Shown here in pieces: positions 50,386 to 57,891 of a DNA stretch of 64,000 nt. Each line of letters starts with the position of its first letter. Position 1 is the stretch's first letter. Below the pieces are notes generated by a model, which saw only the letters and a list, made by a program, of their open reading frames with translations, was not told the DNA's origin and searched no databases. The stretch is taken from NCBI GenBank assembly GCA_025359105.1, contig JANYHK010000109.1:32600-96599 (forward strand), written 5' to 3'. The translations under genes and the position numbers were made by a program. Origin of the DNA: Myxococcales bacterium (lineage in GTDB: Bacteria; Myxococcota_A; Polyangia; Polyangiales; Polyangiaceae).

Positions 50386-51696
50386 ATGCGAATTGCACAC
50401 GTCGCCGTCATCGGCGCGGGGATCGGCGGGCTCCTCGCTGCGGCGGCCCTCGCGCCGCACGCCGACGAGATCACGCTGCTGGAGGCCGACGATCTCCCAG
50501 ACGGCCCCGTCGGTCGTGTCGGCGTTCCCCAGGGGTCGCACTCGCACGTGCTTCTCGCGCGCGGTCGCCGTGCGTTCGAGGAGCTTCTTCCCGGATTCGA
50601 CGCAGCGCTCGCCGCGCACGCGCGCGACGAGGTCGACTGGACCGGCGACTGCCACGTCTTCTCGGGCGCCGGTCGCGTGCCGCGCTTTTCGTCGACGCTG
50701 GTGACGCGCCCGTGCACGCGGCCGTTGCTCGAGTGGTGCGTTCGCGAGCGCGTCCTCGCCCTGGCGAACGTCAAGGTCCAAAAGGCGAAGGTCACCGGCG
50801 TCCACGTCGAGGACGGCGCCGTTCGCGGCGTCGCGATCGCCGGCGACGCGCACGCGGCCGATCTCGTGGTCGACGCGGCGGGCCGGCGTTCGCGAACCGC
50901 GGAGTGGCTGGTGGGGATGGGGCTTCTGGCGCCGGCCGAGCAGGTCGTCGATGCGCACCTCGGCTACGCCACGCGGCTCTTCGAGCGCGCGCCGGGGATG
51001 CGCGACTTCAAGGGTCTCGTCATCTCGTCGCGCCCGCCGTCGAACCCTCGGGCCGCTGCGCTCTGGCCGATCGAGAATGATCAGTGGCTCGTGACCTTGG
51101 CCGGGACCGCGGGGACGTACCCTCCTACCGACGAGGCCGGCTTCCTCGCCTTCGCGAAAGAGCTCCAGTCCGAGATCCTCTTCGATACGATCCGCACGGC
51201 GACGCCCACGACCAAGATCCACGGCTTCCGCAACACCGAGAACCGCTGGCACAGGTACGATCGCCTGGAAACATTGCCGGATGGGCTCGTCGTGATCGGT
51301 GACGGCGTGTGCACGTTCAACCCCGTCTATGGCCAGGGGATGACCGTCGCCGCCCTCGAAGCGCAAGCGCTCGCGCGGCTCGTGGAGACGCGCGCTTCGC
51401 TCCGCGGGTTGCCTCGCGCGTACTTTCGCGCCGCCGTGCGGGCCATCGAGCCGGCCTGGCTCCTCGCGACGAGCGAAGACAGCCGCTGGCCCCAGACCGT
51501 GGGCTCGGCGCGCGGCTTCGGGGCACGCGCGCAGTACTGGTACATCGATCGCTTGATGGAGCTGACGCCGACGTCGCCGAAGCTCGTCGAGCTCTTCTTG
51601 TCGATCGTCCACATGGTCCGCTCGCCGAACGCCTTCGCACGCCCCGACGTGGCCGCGCAGGTCCTCACGCGGGCAGCCATCGGGGCGCGCACATGA
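50386..51696 (+). CDS. FAD-dependent oxidoreductase (aromatic hydroxylase / polyprenyl reductase-like)
   Basis: 436 residues, with good ribosome site GAGGGA. FAD motif at the N-terminus (VAVIGAGIGGLLAAAAL), followed by an unusual PQGSHSHVLLARG loop. LVVDAAGRRSRTAEWL is the mid DG-like motif, and VVIGDGVCTFNPVYGQGMTV is the second FAD motif of the PHBH/geranylgeranyl-reductase superfamily. HSHVL and the WPIENDQWLVTL strand resemble FAD-dependent epoxidases/hydroxylases of lipids, but the reaction cannot be decided. It follows the SDR by 13 bases and overlaps the epoxide-hydrolase-like gene. Confidence 0.85.
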   Translation: MRIAHVAVIGAGIGGLLAAAALAPHADEITLLEADDLPDGPVGRVGVPQGSHSHVLLARGRRAFEELLPGFDAALAAHARDEVDWTGDCHVFSGAGRVPRFSSTLVTRPCTRPLLEWCVRERVLALANVKVQKAKVTGVHVEDGAVRGVAIAGDAHAADLVVDAAGRRSRTAEWLVGMGLLAPAEQVVDAHLGYATRLFERAPGMRDFKGLVISSRPPSNPRAAALWPIENDQWLVTLAGTAGTYPPTDEAGFLAFAKELQSEILFDTIRTATPTTKIHGFRNTENRWHRYDRLETLPDGLVVIGDGVCTFNPVYGQGMTVAALEAQALARLVETRASLRGLPRAYFRAAVRAIEPAWLLATSEDSRWPQTVGSARGFGARAQYWYIDRLMELTPTSPKLVELFLSIVHMVRSPNAFARPDVAAQVLTRAAIGART

Positions 51697-52565
51697 AGCA
51701 GGCCGACGTCGAGGTCACCCATCGCATGTCCGAGGTCAACGGCGTGCGCCTGCACTGGGTCGAGCGGGGGGAAGGCGAGCCCATCGTGCTTCTGCACGGA
51801 TTTCCCGAGTCGTGGTGGACGTGGCGATGCCAGATCGCGCCGCTCGCCGCCGCCGGCTTCCGCGTGATCGCCCCCGACCTGCGCGGGTACGCCCTGAGCG
51901 AGCGGAAGGGCCCCTACGACATCGACACCCTCGCCGCCGACGTCCTCGGGCTGCTCGACGCGGCAGGCGTGGCGCGGGCGAACGTCGTGGGCCACGACTG
52001 GGGCGGCGGCCTGGCCTGGCACTTCGCCGACGTCCACGCCGATCGCGTCCGCCGCCTTGCGGTCCTGAACGCGCCCCACCCGGCGCCGTTCCAGCGCGCG
52101 CTGCGCGGCAAGAGCCTCCGCCAGATGCGCCGCAGCTGGTACATGTTCTTCTTCCTGCTCCCCCGCTTCCCCGAGTGGCTCGTCACGCGCAACGACGGCG
52201 CGTGGACACGCGGCTTCTACCACCACGTCAACGGCGAGCACCTCGGTGAAGAGGACACGCGCCCGTTTTTCGACGCCCTCAAGGCGCCGGGCGCCGCCAC
52301 CGCGGCCATCGACTATTACCGCGCCGCCGTGAAGCGCGGCCTGCGCTCTGGGGCCGCGTTCCAGACGACCGCGAGGATCGCCGCCCCCACGCTCCTCGTA
52401 TGGGGGACGCAAGACCGGTCGCTCCTCTTCGACGAGCTCGTCCCCGGCACCGAAGAATGGGTGCAGGATCTCCGCACCGAGAAGGTCGAGGACGCCGGAC
52501 ACTTCGTCCATTGCGAGCGCCCGGAGCGCGTCAACGCCGCCCTCGCGGCGCACTTTGCTTCCTGA
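51693..52565 (+). CDS. Epoxide hydrolase-like alpha/beta hydrolase
   Basis: 290 residues; ATG overlaps the previous stop (ATGA). Motifs: oxyanion HGFPESWWTWR, APDLRGYALSERKGPYDI, nucleophile elbow VGHDWGGGLAW with Asp (as in epoxide hydrolases and dehalogenases, not Ser as in esterases), late acid in VWGTQDRSL and catalytic His in VEDAGHFVH. HGFPESW and GHDWGG together are characteristic of epoxide hydrolases. The pairing with an FAD enzyme that could form epoxides is suggestive. The lid region has an aromatic run (SWYMFFFLLPRFPEWL). Confidence 0.88.
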   Translation: MKQADVEVTHRMSEVNGVRLHWVERGEGEPIVLLHGFPESWWTWRCQIAPLAAAGFRVIAPDLRGYALSERKGPYDIDTLAADVLGLLDAAGVARANVVGHDWGGGLAWHFADVHADRVRRLAVLNAPHPAPFQRALRGKSLRQMRRSWYMFFFLLPRFPEWLVTRNDGAWTRGFYHHVNGEHLGEEDTRPFFDALKAPGAATAAIDYYRAAVKRGLRSGAAFQTTARIAAPTLLVWGTQDRSLLFDELVPGTEEWVQDLRTEKVEDAGHFVHCERPERVNAALAAHFAS

Positions 52566-52582
52566 GCGCTCTTTATCCCCCC

Positions 52583-53818
52583 TCAGAGCAGACGTTCGCG
52601 CGCGAGGCGCGCTTCCAGGGCGAGGGCGAAGCAGGCGTAGGCGTCTTTCATCGAGACGGCTTCTTTTTGACGCGCCAGGCGCACGCGAGAACGGAACGCC
52701 AGGTAGCGCGCCCCGTTCAGGCCAAGGAGCACCGCGACGAGGCCCGGATCGCGTGGCGCTTCGCTCGTGCCGGCGAACGCCGCGGCGCCCGCGAGGACCC
52801 GCGCGAGGAGCAGATCGCACGCCAAAATCGCGTTGCCCGCATCGCCCGCCGCGAGCAGGGCCTCGGTCGCGCGCACGTTCTCGCGCTCGCCCTCCGGCCA
52901 CACCTCGGCGAGCGAGAAGCGCGCGCCCTCTCCCGGGATCGCGGGAGCCGGGCCCGAAGGTGGGCGCTGGAGCGGCGCGCTCGGCGCCGCGCGCTCTCCC
53001 GTCTCGCCAGGCGCGGGCGACGACGTGCGGGCCGGCGCGGGGGCCGACGCGGGCTTGCCCGGCGGCCGCGAGCGCACGCTCTCGGCCCGCGACGACGCCG
53101 TCTCCGCGACGCTCGCTTGCCGCGTCGGCGGCGGAACGGTGTGCGCGGTGTTGCGCGGCGCCTCGGCGAGGCTGCGGATCGCGTCTTCGATCCCGACCTC
53201 GCTCGATAGCCCCGGCGCGTCGTGCGAACGTGGAAGCTCCGATTCGTAGGACCGGAGGACAATCCGCGTGATGCGCTCCAGCCCCTCGAACACGCCATCG
53301 CCCCGCGTCGCGATGGTCTCGATCGACGGCGCGCCGAACGTGTTGAAGCGCTTCTCCATCTCCTCGATGCCGAGGAGATCGCCCAGGTCCCGCTTGTTCC
53401 AGTGGAAGGTGTGGGGCACGTCCTCGAGGCGCCGGTTGTGCTCGGCCAGGTTGCTCACGAGATCGTCCACCGACTCGCGGTTCGCCTCGGCGCGCCCCGC
53501 TTGCGAGTCCGCCACGAAGACGACGCCGTCCGCCCCCGACAGGACCAGCTTCCGCGTCGCGCCGAAGTGCACCTGCCCCGGCACGGTGAAGAGCTGCAGC
53601 CGCACCCCCATCCCGCGTACGCGCGGCACGCGGATGGGCAGGTAGTCGAAGTACAGCGTGCGATCGGTGGGCGTCGCGAGGCTCACCATCTTGCCGCGGT
53701 GCTCTTGCTTGGTCGCCGCGTGGATGTACTCGAGCGTCGACGTCTTGCCGCCGAGCCCCGGGCCGTAGAACACGATCTTGAACACCACTTCGCGCGTGAG
53801 CGGGTTCAATGCGGCCAT
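52583..53818 (-). CDS. MglA-like Ras-family GTPase with long C-terminal extension
   Basis: 411 residues, against ~195 for MglA. The first ~200 are the GTPase: FKIVFYGPGLGGKTSTLEYI (P-loop), FDYLPI, LQLFTVPGQVHFGATRKLVL (switch II in the MglA-type TVPGQ form), GVVFVADSQAGRAEAN, and the specificity motif HWNKRDL. A Pro/Ser/Ala-rich linker (~225-310) precedes a helical domain of ~100 residues (ENVRATEALLAAGDAGNAIL, YACFALALEARLARERLL). MglA sets polarity and drives gliding or pili in myxobacteria; here the extension may replace or add a partner-binding site. No mglB-like gene is adjacent. It is divergent from the polysaccharide genes. Confidence 0.85.
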   Translation of the reverse strand: MAALNPLTREVVFKIVFYGPGLGGKTSTLEYIHAATKQEHRGKMVSLATPTDRTLYFDYLPIRVPRVRGMGVRLQLFTVPGQVHFGATRKLVLSGADGVVFVADSQAGRAEANRESVDDLVSNLAEHNRRLEDVPHTFHWNKRDLGDLLGIEEMEKRFNTFGAPSIETIATRGDGVFEGLERITRIVLRSYESELPRSHDAPGLSSEVGIEDAIRSLAEAPRNTAHTVPPPTRQASVAETASSRAESVRSRPPGKPASAPAPARTSSPAPGETGERAAPSAPLQRPPSGPAPAIPGEGARFSLAEVWPEGERENVRATEALLAAGDAGNAILACDLLLARVLAGAAAFAGTSEAPRDPGLVAVLLGLNGARYLAFRSRVRLARQKEAVSMKDAYACFALALEARLARERLL

Positions 53819-53843
53819 CTGGACAAAGGATAGAGCAGGCGCC

Positions 53844-53864
53844 GTTTGACCGGAACGGGCAAAC
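53844..53864. promoter_or_regulatory. 21-base palindrome, copy 1 (GTTTGnCCGnnnCGGnCAAAC)
   Basis: Imperfect palindrome GTTTGACCGGAACGGGCAAAC: eight bases pair in each arm around a central GAA, and the flanking C/G extends it by one pair. It lies 25 bases upstream of the GTPase start. A second identical copy lies exactly 56 bases downstream; the shared block is 27 bases (53841-53867 and 53897-53923). Confidence 0.65.
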
Positions 53865-53899
53865 GACGAATGCGTCCCGCCAGGGGGCCGGCAGCAGCC

Positions 53900-53920
53900 G
53901 TTTGACCGGAACGGGCAAAC
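53900..53920. promoter_or_regulatory. 21-base palindrome, copy 2
   Basis: Identical to copy 1, and ends 17 bases before the GTG start of the CpsB-like phosphatase. Two identical palindromes in a 119-base divergent promoter region, one next to each gene, look like operators for a dimeric regulator controlling both directions. A role as mRNA hairpins near each start is an alternative. Confidence 0.65.
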
Positions 53921-53937
53921 GACTAAGAAGGACCATC

Positions 53938-54681
53938 GTGCGCGGATTCGTCGACCTCCATTGCCACTGGATCAGCACGATCGACGACGGCGCGCGCTCA
54001 CCGGACGCCGGCGTGGCGATGCTGCGGGGCCTGCGCGCGTGCGGCTTCGACACCGTCGTCGCCACCCCGCACATGCGACCCGGGATGTTCGACAACGACC
54101 GCGCGGCGCTCGAGGCCGCCTTTGCGCTCATGGAGCCGCACTTGTCCGCGAGCTCCGACATGCCGCGGGTGCACCTCGCGAGCGAGCACTGGTTCGACGA
54201 CGTCGTCTTCGAACGCCTCCGCCGCGGCCAGGGGCTCCCGTACCCTTGCGCGCCCGGCGCACCCGCCAAGCCCGCAGTGCTCGTCGAGCTGCCGCCCGAG
54301 GCCTTTCCGATGAACCTGCAGGCGCGCTTCGTCGACCTGAAGCGCTCCGGCCTTCGCGTCGTCCTGGCCCACCCCGAGCGCTACCAGCCGGTGTGGAAAG
54401 ACGACCACTGCCTCGACCCTCTCTTCGACGCCGGCGCCCTCTTGCTCCTCGACGTGTGCTCCCTCGTGGGGAAATACGGCCGCCGATCGCAGGCCGCTGC
54501 CGAGAAGCTCCTGTCGGAGCAAGCCTACGAAGCGGCCTGCTCCGATGCCCACCGTCCGGAGGACTGCGAAACGGTCGCCCGGGCGATCGAGAGGCTTGAG
54601 TCTCTGGCCGGAAAAGAAGAGGCTTACCGTCTCCTCGCGGTCGCACCGCGAGCCATCCTCGGACAAAAGGACCAGCCATGA
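53938..54681 (+). CDS. CpsB/YwqE-type tyrosine-protein phosphatase (PHP domain)
   Basis: 247 residues. Metal-dependent PHP-fold phosphatase that dephosphorylates the tyrosine kinase controlling capsule or exopolysaccharide export. All metal motifs are present: GFVDLHCHWISTIDDGARS, VVATPHMRPGMF, VVLAHPERYQPVW and CSDAHRPEDC. The usual first motif DxHxHxLpgvDDG is HCHWISTIDDG here. GTG 53938 is preceded by AAGAAGGA and begins right at the first motif, as in the family. It overlaps the nucleotide-sugar dehydrogenase start (ATGA), placing both in polysaccharide production. Confidence 0.9.
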   Translation: MRGFVDLHCHWISTIDDGARSPDAGVAMLRGLRACGFDTVVATPHMRPGMFDNDRAALEAAFALMEPHLSASSDMPRVHLASEHWFDDVVFERLRRGQGLPYPCAPGAPAKPAVLVELPPEAFPMNLQARFVDLKRSGLRVVLAHPERYQPVWKDDHCLDPLFDAGALLLLDVCSLVGKYGRRSQAAAEKLLSEQAYEAACSDAHRPEDCETVARAIERLESLAGKEEAYRLLAVAPRAILGQKDQP

Positions 54682-55955
54682 GTGAGCGGATCGCGTGCGT
54701 CGGCCTCGGATACGTCGGACTGCCTGTCGCCCTCGCCTTCGCGCGGAAGTTCCCCGGCACCGTGGGCTTCGACATCCATCAGGAGAAGGTCGACGAGCTC
54801 CGCCGCGGCTACGACCGCAACCATGAGACGTCCGAGGAGGTCCTGAAGAAGACGACCCTCCAGATGACCGCCGATCCGAAGGACATGGCGGGCTGCACCT
54901 TCTTCGTCGTCGCCGTGCCCACGCCGGTCGACAAGAACAACGTCCCCGACCTCACCCCCGTCGTGAAGGCGAGCGAGACGGTCGGCAAGGCGCTCACCAA
55001 GGGCGCCGTCGTCGTGTTCGAGTCGACGGTGTACCCCGGCGTGACCGAGGACATCTGCGGCCCGATCCTCGCCAGGGTCAGCGGCCTCGCCCGCAGCGAC
55101 TTCAAGCTGGGCTACTCGCCCGAGCGCATCAACCCCGGCGACCACGAGCACACGCTCGAGCGCATCACCAAGGTGGTCTCCGGTGAGGACGGCCCCACGC
55201 TCGAGCGCGTCGCCGCCGCGTACGGCGCGATCATCGACGCCGGCATCCACAAGGCGCAGTCGATCAAGGTCGCCGAGGCCGCGAAGGTCATCGAGAACAC
55301 GCAGCGCGACATCAACATCGCGCTCATGAACGAGCTCGCGTTCATCTTCGATCGCATGGGGATCCGCACGTCCGACGTGCTCGCCGCGGCAGGGACGAAG
55401 TGGAACTTCCTCAGGTTCCGCCCGGGCCTCGTCGGCGGCCACTGCATCGGCGTCGATCCGTACTACCTCACGACGAAGGCGCAGGAGCTCGGGTACCAGC
55501 CCGAGGTCATCCTCGCCGGCCGCCGCATCAACAACAACGTCGGCCCCTACGTCGCCCAGCGCACCGTGAAGATGCTCATCAACGGCGGTCACGGCGTGAA
55601 GGGGGCGAAGGTCGGCATCCTCGGGCTCACGTTCAAGGAAGACTGCAGCGATCTCCGCAACAGCAAGGTGCCGGACATCCTGCACGAGCTGCAGGGCTTC
55701 GGCATCGAGGCGATCATCCACGACCCGATCGCGAGCGCGCCGGAGGCCGTGCACGAGTACGGCCTGAAGCTCGCGCAGCTCGACGCGTTCAAGGGGCTCG
55801 ACGCGCTCATCGTCGCCGTCAGCCACAAGCAGTACGTCGAGATGGGGCAGCCCAAGCTGCAGGGCTTCGTCAAGGACGGCGGCGTCTTCGTCGACGTGAA
55901 GAGCGCCTTCGATCCGGGCAAGATGGAGCGCTCGATCCGCTACTGGAGCCTCTGA
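54678..55955 (+). CDS. UDP-N-acetylhexosamine 6-dehydrogenase (TviB/WbpO type)
   Basis: 425 residues. Oxidises C6 of a UDP-N-acetyl sugar to the uronic acid with NAD+, giving precursors for acidic exopolysaccharide or O-antigen. NAD motif IACVGLGYVGLPVALAFARK; the GFDIHQEKVDELRRGYDR segment is typical of TviB. Also VAVPTPVDKNNVPDLTPV, ESTVYPGVTEDICGPIL, GYSPERINPGD, the catalytic-Lys region VAEAAKVIENTQRDINIALM, and the catalytic Cys in PGLVGGHCIGVDPYYLT. The C-terminal domain has LTFKEDCSDLRNSKVPDI. It is coupled to the phosphatase upstream. Confidence 0.93.
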   Translation: MSERIACVGLGYVGLPVALAFARKFPGTVGFDIHQEKVDELRRGYDRNHETSEEVLKKTTLQMTADPKDMAGCTFFVVAVPTPVDKNNVPDLTPVVKASETVGKALTKGAVVVFESTVYPGVTEDICGPILARVSGLARSDFKLGYSPERINPGDHEHTLERITKVVSGEDGPTLERVAAAYGAIIDAGIHKAQSIKVAEAAKVIENTQRDINIALMNELAFIFDRMGIRTSDVLAAAGTKWNFLRFRPGLVGGHCIGVDPYYLTTKAQELGYQPEVILAGRRINNNVGPYVAQRTVKMLINGGHGVKGAKVGILGLTFKEDCSDLRNSKVPDILHELQGFGIEAIIHDPIASAPEAVHEYGLKLAQLDAFKGLDALIVAVSHKQYVEMGQPKLQGFVKDGGVFVDVKSAFDPGKMERSIRYWSL

Positions 55956-56011
55956 GGTCCTCCTCGGGCGTGGGCGTCCTCAGCGGGATCGTCGCGTCGT
56001 GGATGCGCCAG

Positions 56012-56031
56012 CTGTGACGCCACGGTCACAG
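56012..56031. promoter_or_regulatory. 7-base perfect dyad CTGTGAC-N6-GTCACAG
   Basis: CTGTGAC (56012-56018), GCCACG, GTCACAG (56025-56031), in the 191-base gap between the dehydrogenase and the UPF0104-type gene. It resembles a CRP/FNR-like half-site pair, but the TGTGA...TCACA spacing is eight, not six, so classical CRP binding is doubtful. TATAG at ~56130 could be part of a promoter for the downstream gene. Confidence 0.35.
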
Positions 56032-56146
56032 GCCCTCGCGCCCCACCCTCCCCGCCCTTGCGCACGGGCCCGTATTTCCGATGAGTTGCGGCGCGCTACC
56101 TCATCTGGCGCCGGTGGCAGACTGCGTGCTATAGCCCCGCCGAGTC

Positions 56147-57316
56147 GTGCCTGTTCCCCCCTCCGTCCCTCCGCCTCCTGCCTCGAATCAGGGATTCATC
56201 CGCCGTCACGGCGGCAAGCTGATCGCGAGCTTCGTCATCACGGCTGGCCTCGTGTACACGCTTCGCAAGAGTGGCCTGCCCCTCCTGCCGGCCGTGTCCT
56301 GCTTCGACCACGTCAAGTGGTGGACGGTACCGTGTTACATCGCGACGCTCGTGGCGATGAGCTATTTCCGCGCGACGCGCTGGCGCTTCTTGCTGCGCTC
56401 GTTCGCCGACATCCCGCGCCGCCGCATCCTCGCGGTCTCCTGGATCGGCTTTGCGGCGATCATGCTGATGCCCTTCCGCATCGGTGAGGTCGTCCGGCCG
56501 TACATGATCCGCGCGCCGGGGCGCGAAGAGGGCGGCAAGATCGTCGGGCGCGTCTCCGCCACGACCGCCACCGGCACCGTGCTCGCCGAGCGCATCGTGG
56601 ACGGCCTCTACCTGTCGCTCGTCCTCGCCATCGCGCTCACGCTGGTGCCCATGCTGCAGCCGACGCCGCTGCACGTCGTCGGGCTCCCGGTCTCGATCGC
56701 CCAGGTGCGCGGCTACGGCTACACGACGCTCGGGGTCTTCCTCGCCGCCTTCGCCACGGTGGCCGTCTTCTACTTCGCCCGCGATTTCGCGCGGCGCGTG
56801 ACCCTCGCGGTGTTCGGCGTCGTCAGCAAAAAGCTTGGAGAAAAGCTTGCAAATACTGCAGCGAAGCTCGCAGACGGCCTGCACTTTCTGGGCAACCCGC
56901 GCGACTCGATTCCGTTCCTCGTAGAGACGTCGCTTTACTGGGGTCTGAACGGCGTGGGGATGTGGCTCCTCGCCTGGGGCGCCGGCGTCGTCCACCCCGA
57001 CGGCTCGGCGATCACCTTCGGGGAGAGCTGCGCGCTCATGGGGATGCTCGGCGTGACGATCCTCATCCCCGGTCCGCCTGGCCTCGTCGGCATCTTCCAG
57101 ACCGGCATCTACTGCGGCATGTCCATGTACTTCGCCGCCGACGTCGTCACCGGGCAGGGAGCGGCCTTCGCGTTCCTCCTCTTCGTCATCCAGTTCGCGT
57201 GGCAGGTCATCGGTGCCGGCTTCTTCCTGATCGGCGATCGCAGCGCGCTCCGGGCCTTCGAGGAGGCCGAGGGCATGGTTCCGAGGCCGGCGGAATCAGA
57301 AAACTTGGCCACCTGA
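56147..57316 (+). CDS. UPF0104 / LPG-synthase-TM-like membrane protein
   Basis: 389 residues with about eight membrane helices. The family signature is visible: YFRATRWRFLLRSF, MPFRIGEVVRPYMI and ATTATGTVLAERIVDGLYL, which match the R.G(E)..R.....E...D pattern of the lysylphosphatidylglycerol synthase membrane domain / AglD-type flippases. There is no acyl- or aminoacyl-transferase domain, so it is probably a lipid or lipid-linked sugar transporter or scramblase. GTG start at 56147; the first ~20 residues are Pro-rich. It lies in the polysaccharide region; a short exported protein follows 25 bases later. Confidence 0.82.
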   Translation: MPVPPSVPPPPASNQGFIRRHGGKLIASFVITAGLVYTLRKSGLPLLPAVSCFDHVKWWTVPCYIATLVAMSYFRATRWRFLLRSFADIPRRRILAVSWIGFAAIMLMPFRIGEVVRPYMIRAPGREEGGKIVGRVSATTATGTVLAERIVDGLYLSLVLAIALTLVPMLQPTPLHVVGLPVSIAQVRGYGYTTLGVFLAAFATVAVFYFARDFARRVTLAVFGVVSKKLGEKLANTAAKLADGLHFLGNPRDSIPFLVETSLYWGLNGVGMWLLAWGAGVVHPDGSAITFGESCALMGMLGVTILIPGPPGLVGIFQTGIYCGMSMYFAADVVTGQGAAFAFLLFVIQFAWQVIGAGFFLIGDRSALRAFEEAEGMVPRPAESENLAT

Positions 57317-57341
57317 TCCGGGCTCCGCTACGCGAGAGAGC

Positions 57342-57806
57342 ATGCCCAGGCTCTTCGCGCCGGTCATCGCCTCGCTTCTCGGGCTCGCCGTCGCCGCGGC
57401 CATCGTCCTCACGGGCGATCCGGCCACCGCGAAGACGTCCTACGACTCGGCCTACGGGTTCGAGCGCACGTGGAACGCGGCCATCCGCATGGTCCGCGTG
57501 GACATGGGCTTCAAGGTGACCGAGAAGGACGACACGACCGGCTACCTGCTCTTCGACTACAAATCGGCGGAGGGCGGGTCGAAGACGACGAGCGGATCGC
57601 TCGAGTTCATCCGCTCGAAGGAGCCCGACGCGCCGGTGCGGGTCGTCGTGCAGCTCCCGCAGATGCCGCGGTACCACGAGCAGATGATGGTCGACACGCT
57701 GACCAAGAAGATGCGCGCCGAGTACGGCGAACCGCCGCCCCGCCGCCCAGGCGGCTCCGGCACGGGAGCGCGGGACGCCGGCGTCGACAGCTCCGACCAG
57801 AACTAG
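57342..57806 (+). CDS. Small exported protein of unknown function
   Basis: 154 residues. N-terminal signal or anchor (APVIASLLGLAVAAAIVLTG). The mature part has an alpha-beta pattern (YGFERTWNAAIRMVRVDMGF, TTGYLLFDYKSAEGG, VRVVVQLPQMPRYHEQMM, DTLTKKMRAEYG) and a charged Gly/Arg tail. 'W.a.irm..vd.gfkV.ekD...Gyl.fdY' resembles small periplasmic proteins that monitor or bind lipoproteins, but I cannot name a family. It is probably co-transcribed with the UPF0104-type gene 25 bases upstream. Confidence 0.7.
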   Translation: MPRLFAPVIASLLGLAVAAAIVLTGDPATAKTSYDSAYGFERTWNAAIRMVRVDMGFKVTEKDDTTGYLLFDYKSAEGGSKTTSGSLEFIRSKEPDAPVRVVVQLPQMPRYHEQMMVDTLTKKMRAEYGEPPPRRPGGSGTGARDAGVDSSDQN

Positions 57807-57818
57807 GCGACGACCACC

Positions 57819-57859
57819 GGCACCGGCCTGTCGCGCCGGTGCCAGGAAATACTCCTGGC
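57819..57859 (+). terminator. Two overlapping hairpins after the small exported gene
   Basis: GGCACCGG (57819-57826) pairs with CCGGTGCC (57836-57843). A second stem, GCCAGGA (57841-57847) with TCCTGGC (57853-57859), shares three bases with the first, so both cannot form fully at once. There is no T-tract, so this may be a terminator without U-run or a 5' leader structure of the propeller gene that starts at 57892. Confidence 0.35.
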
Positions 57860-57891
57860 GCGGCTGCTTAGAGCAATTACTCTACGCCGCC

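Noticed and set aside
51327..54269. Long leftward frame crossing three rightward genes and the GTPase
   Set aside because: It is antisense to well-identified SDR-operon genes and in the wrong frame for the GTPase.
56012..56031. Classical CRP operator
   Set aside because: The TGTGA and TCACA halves are eight bases apart rather than six; kept only as an unassigned dyad.
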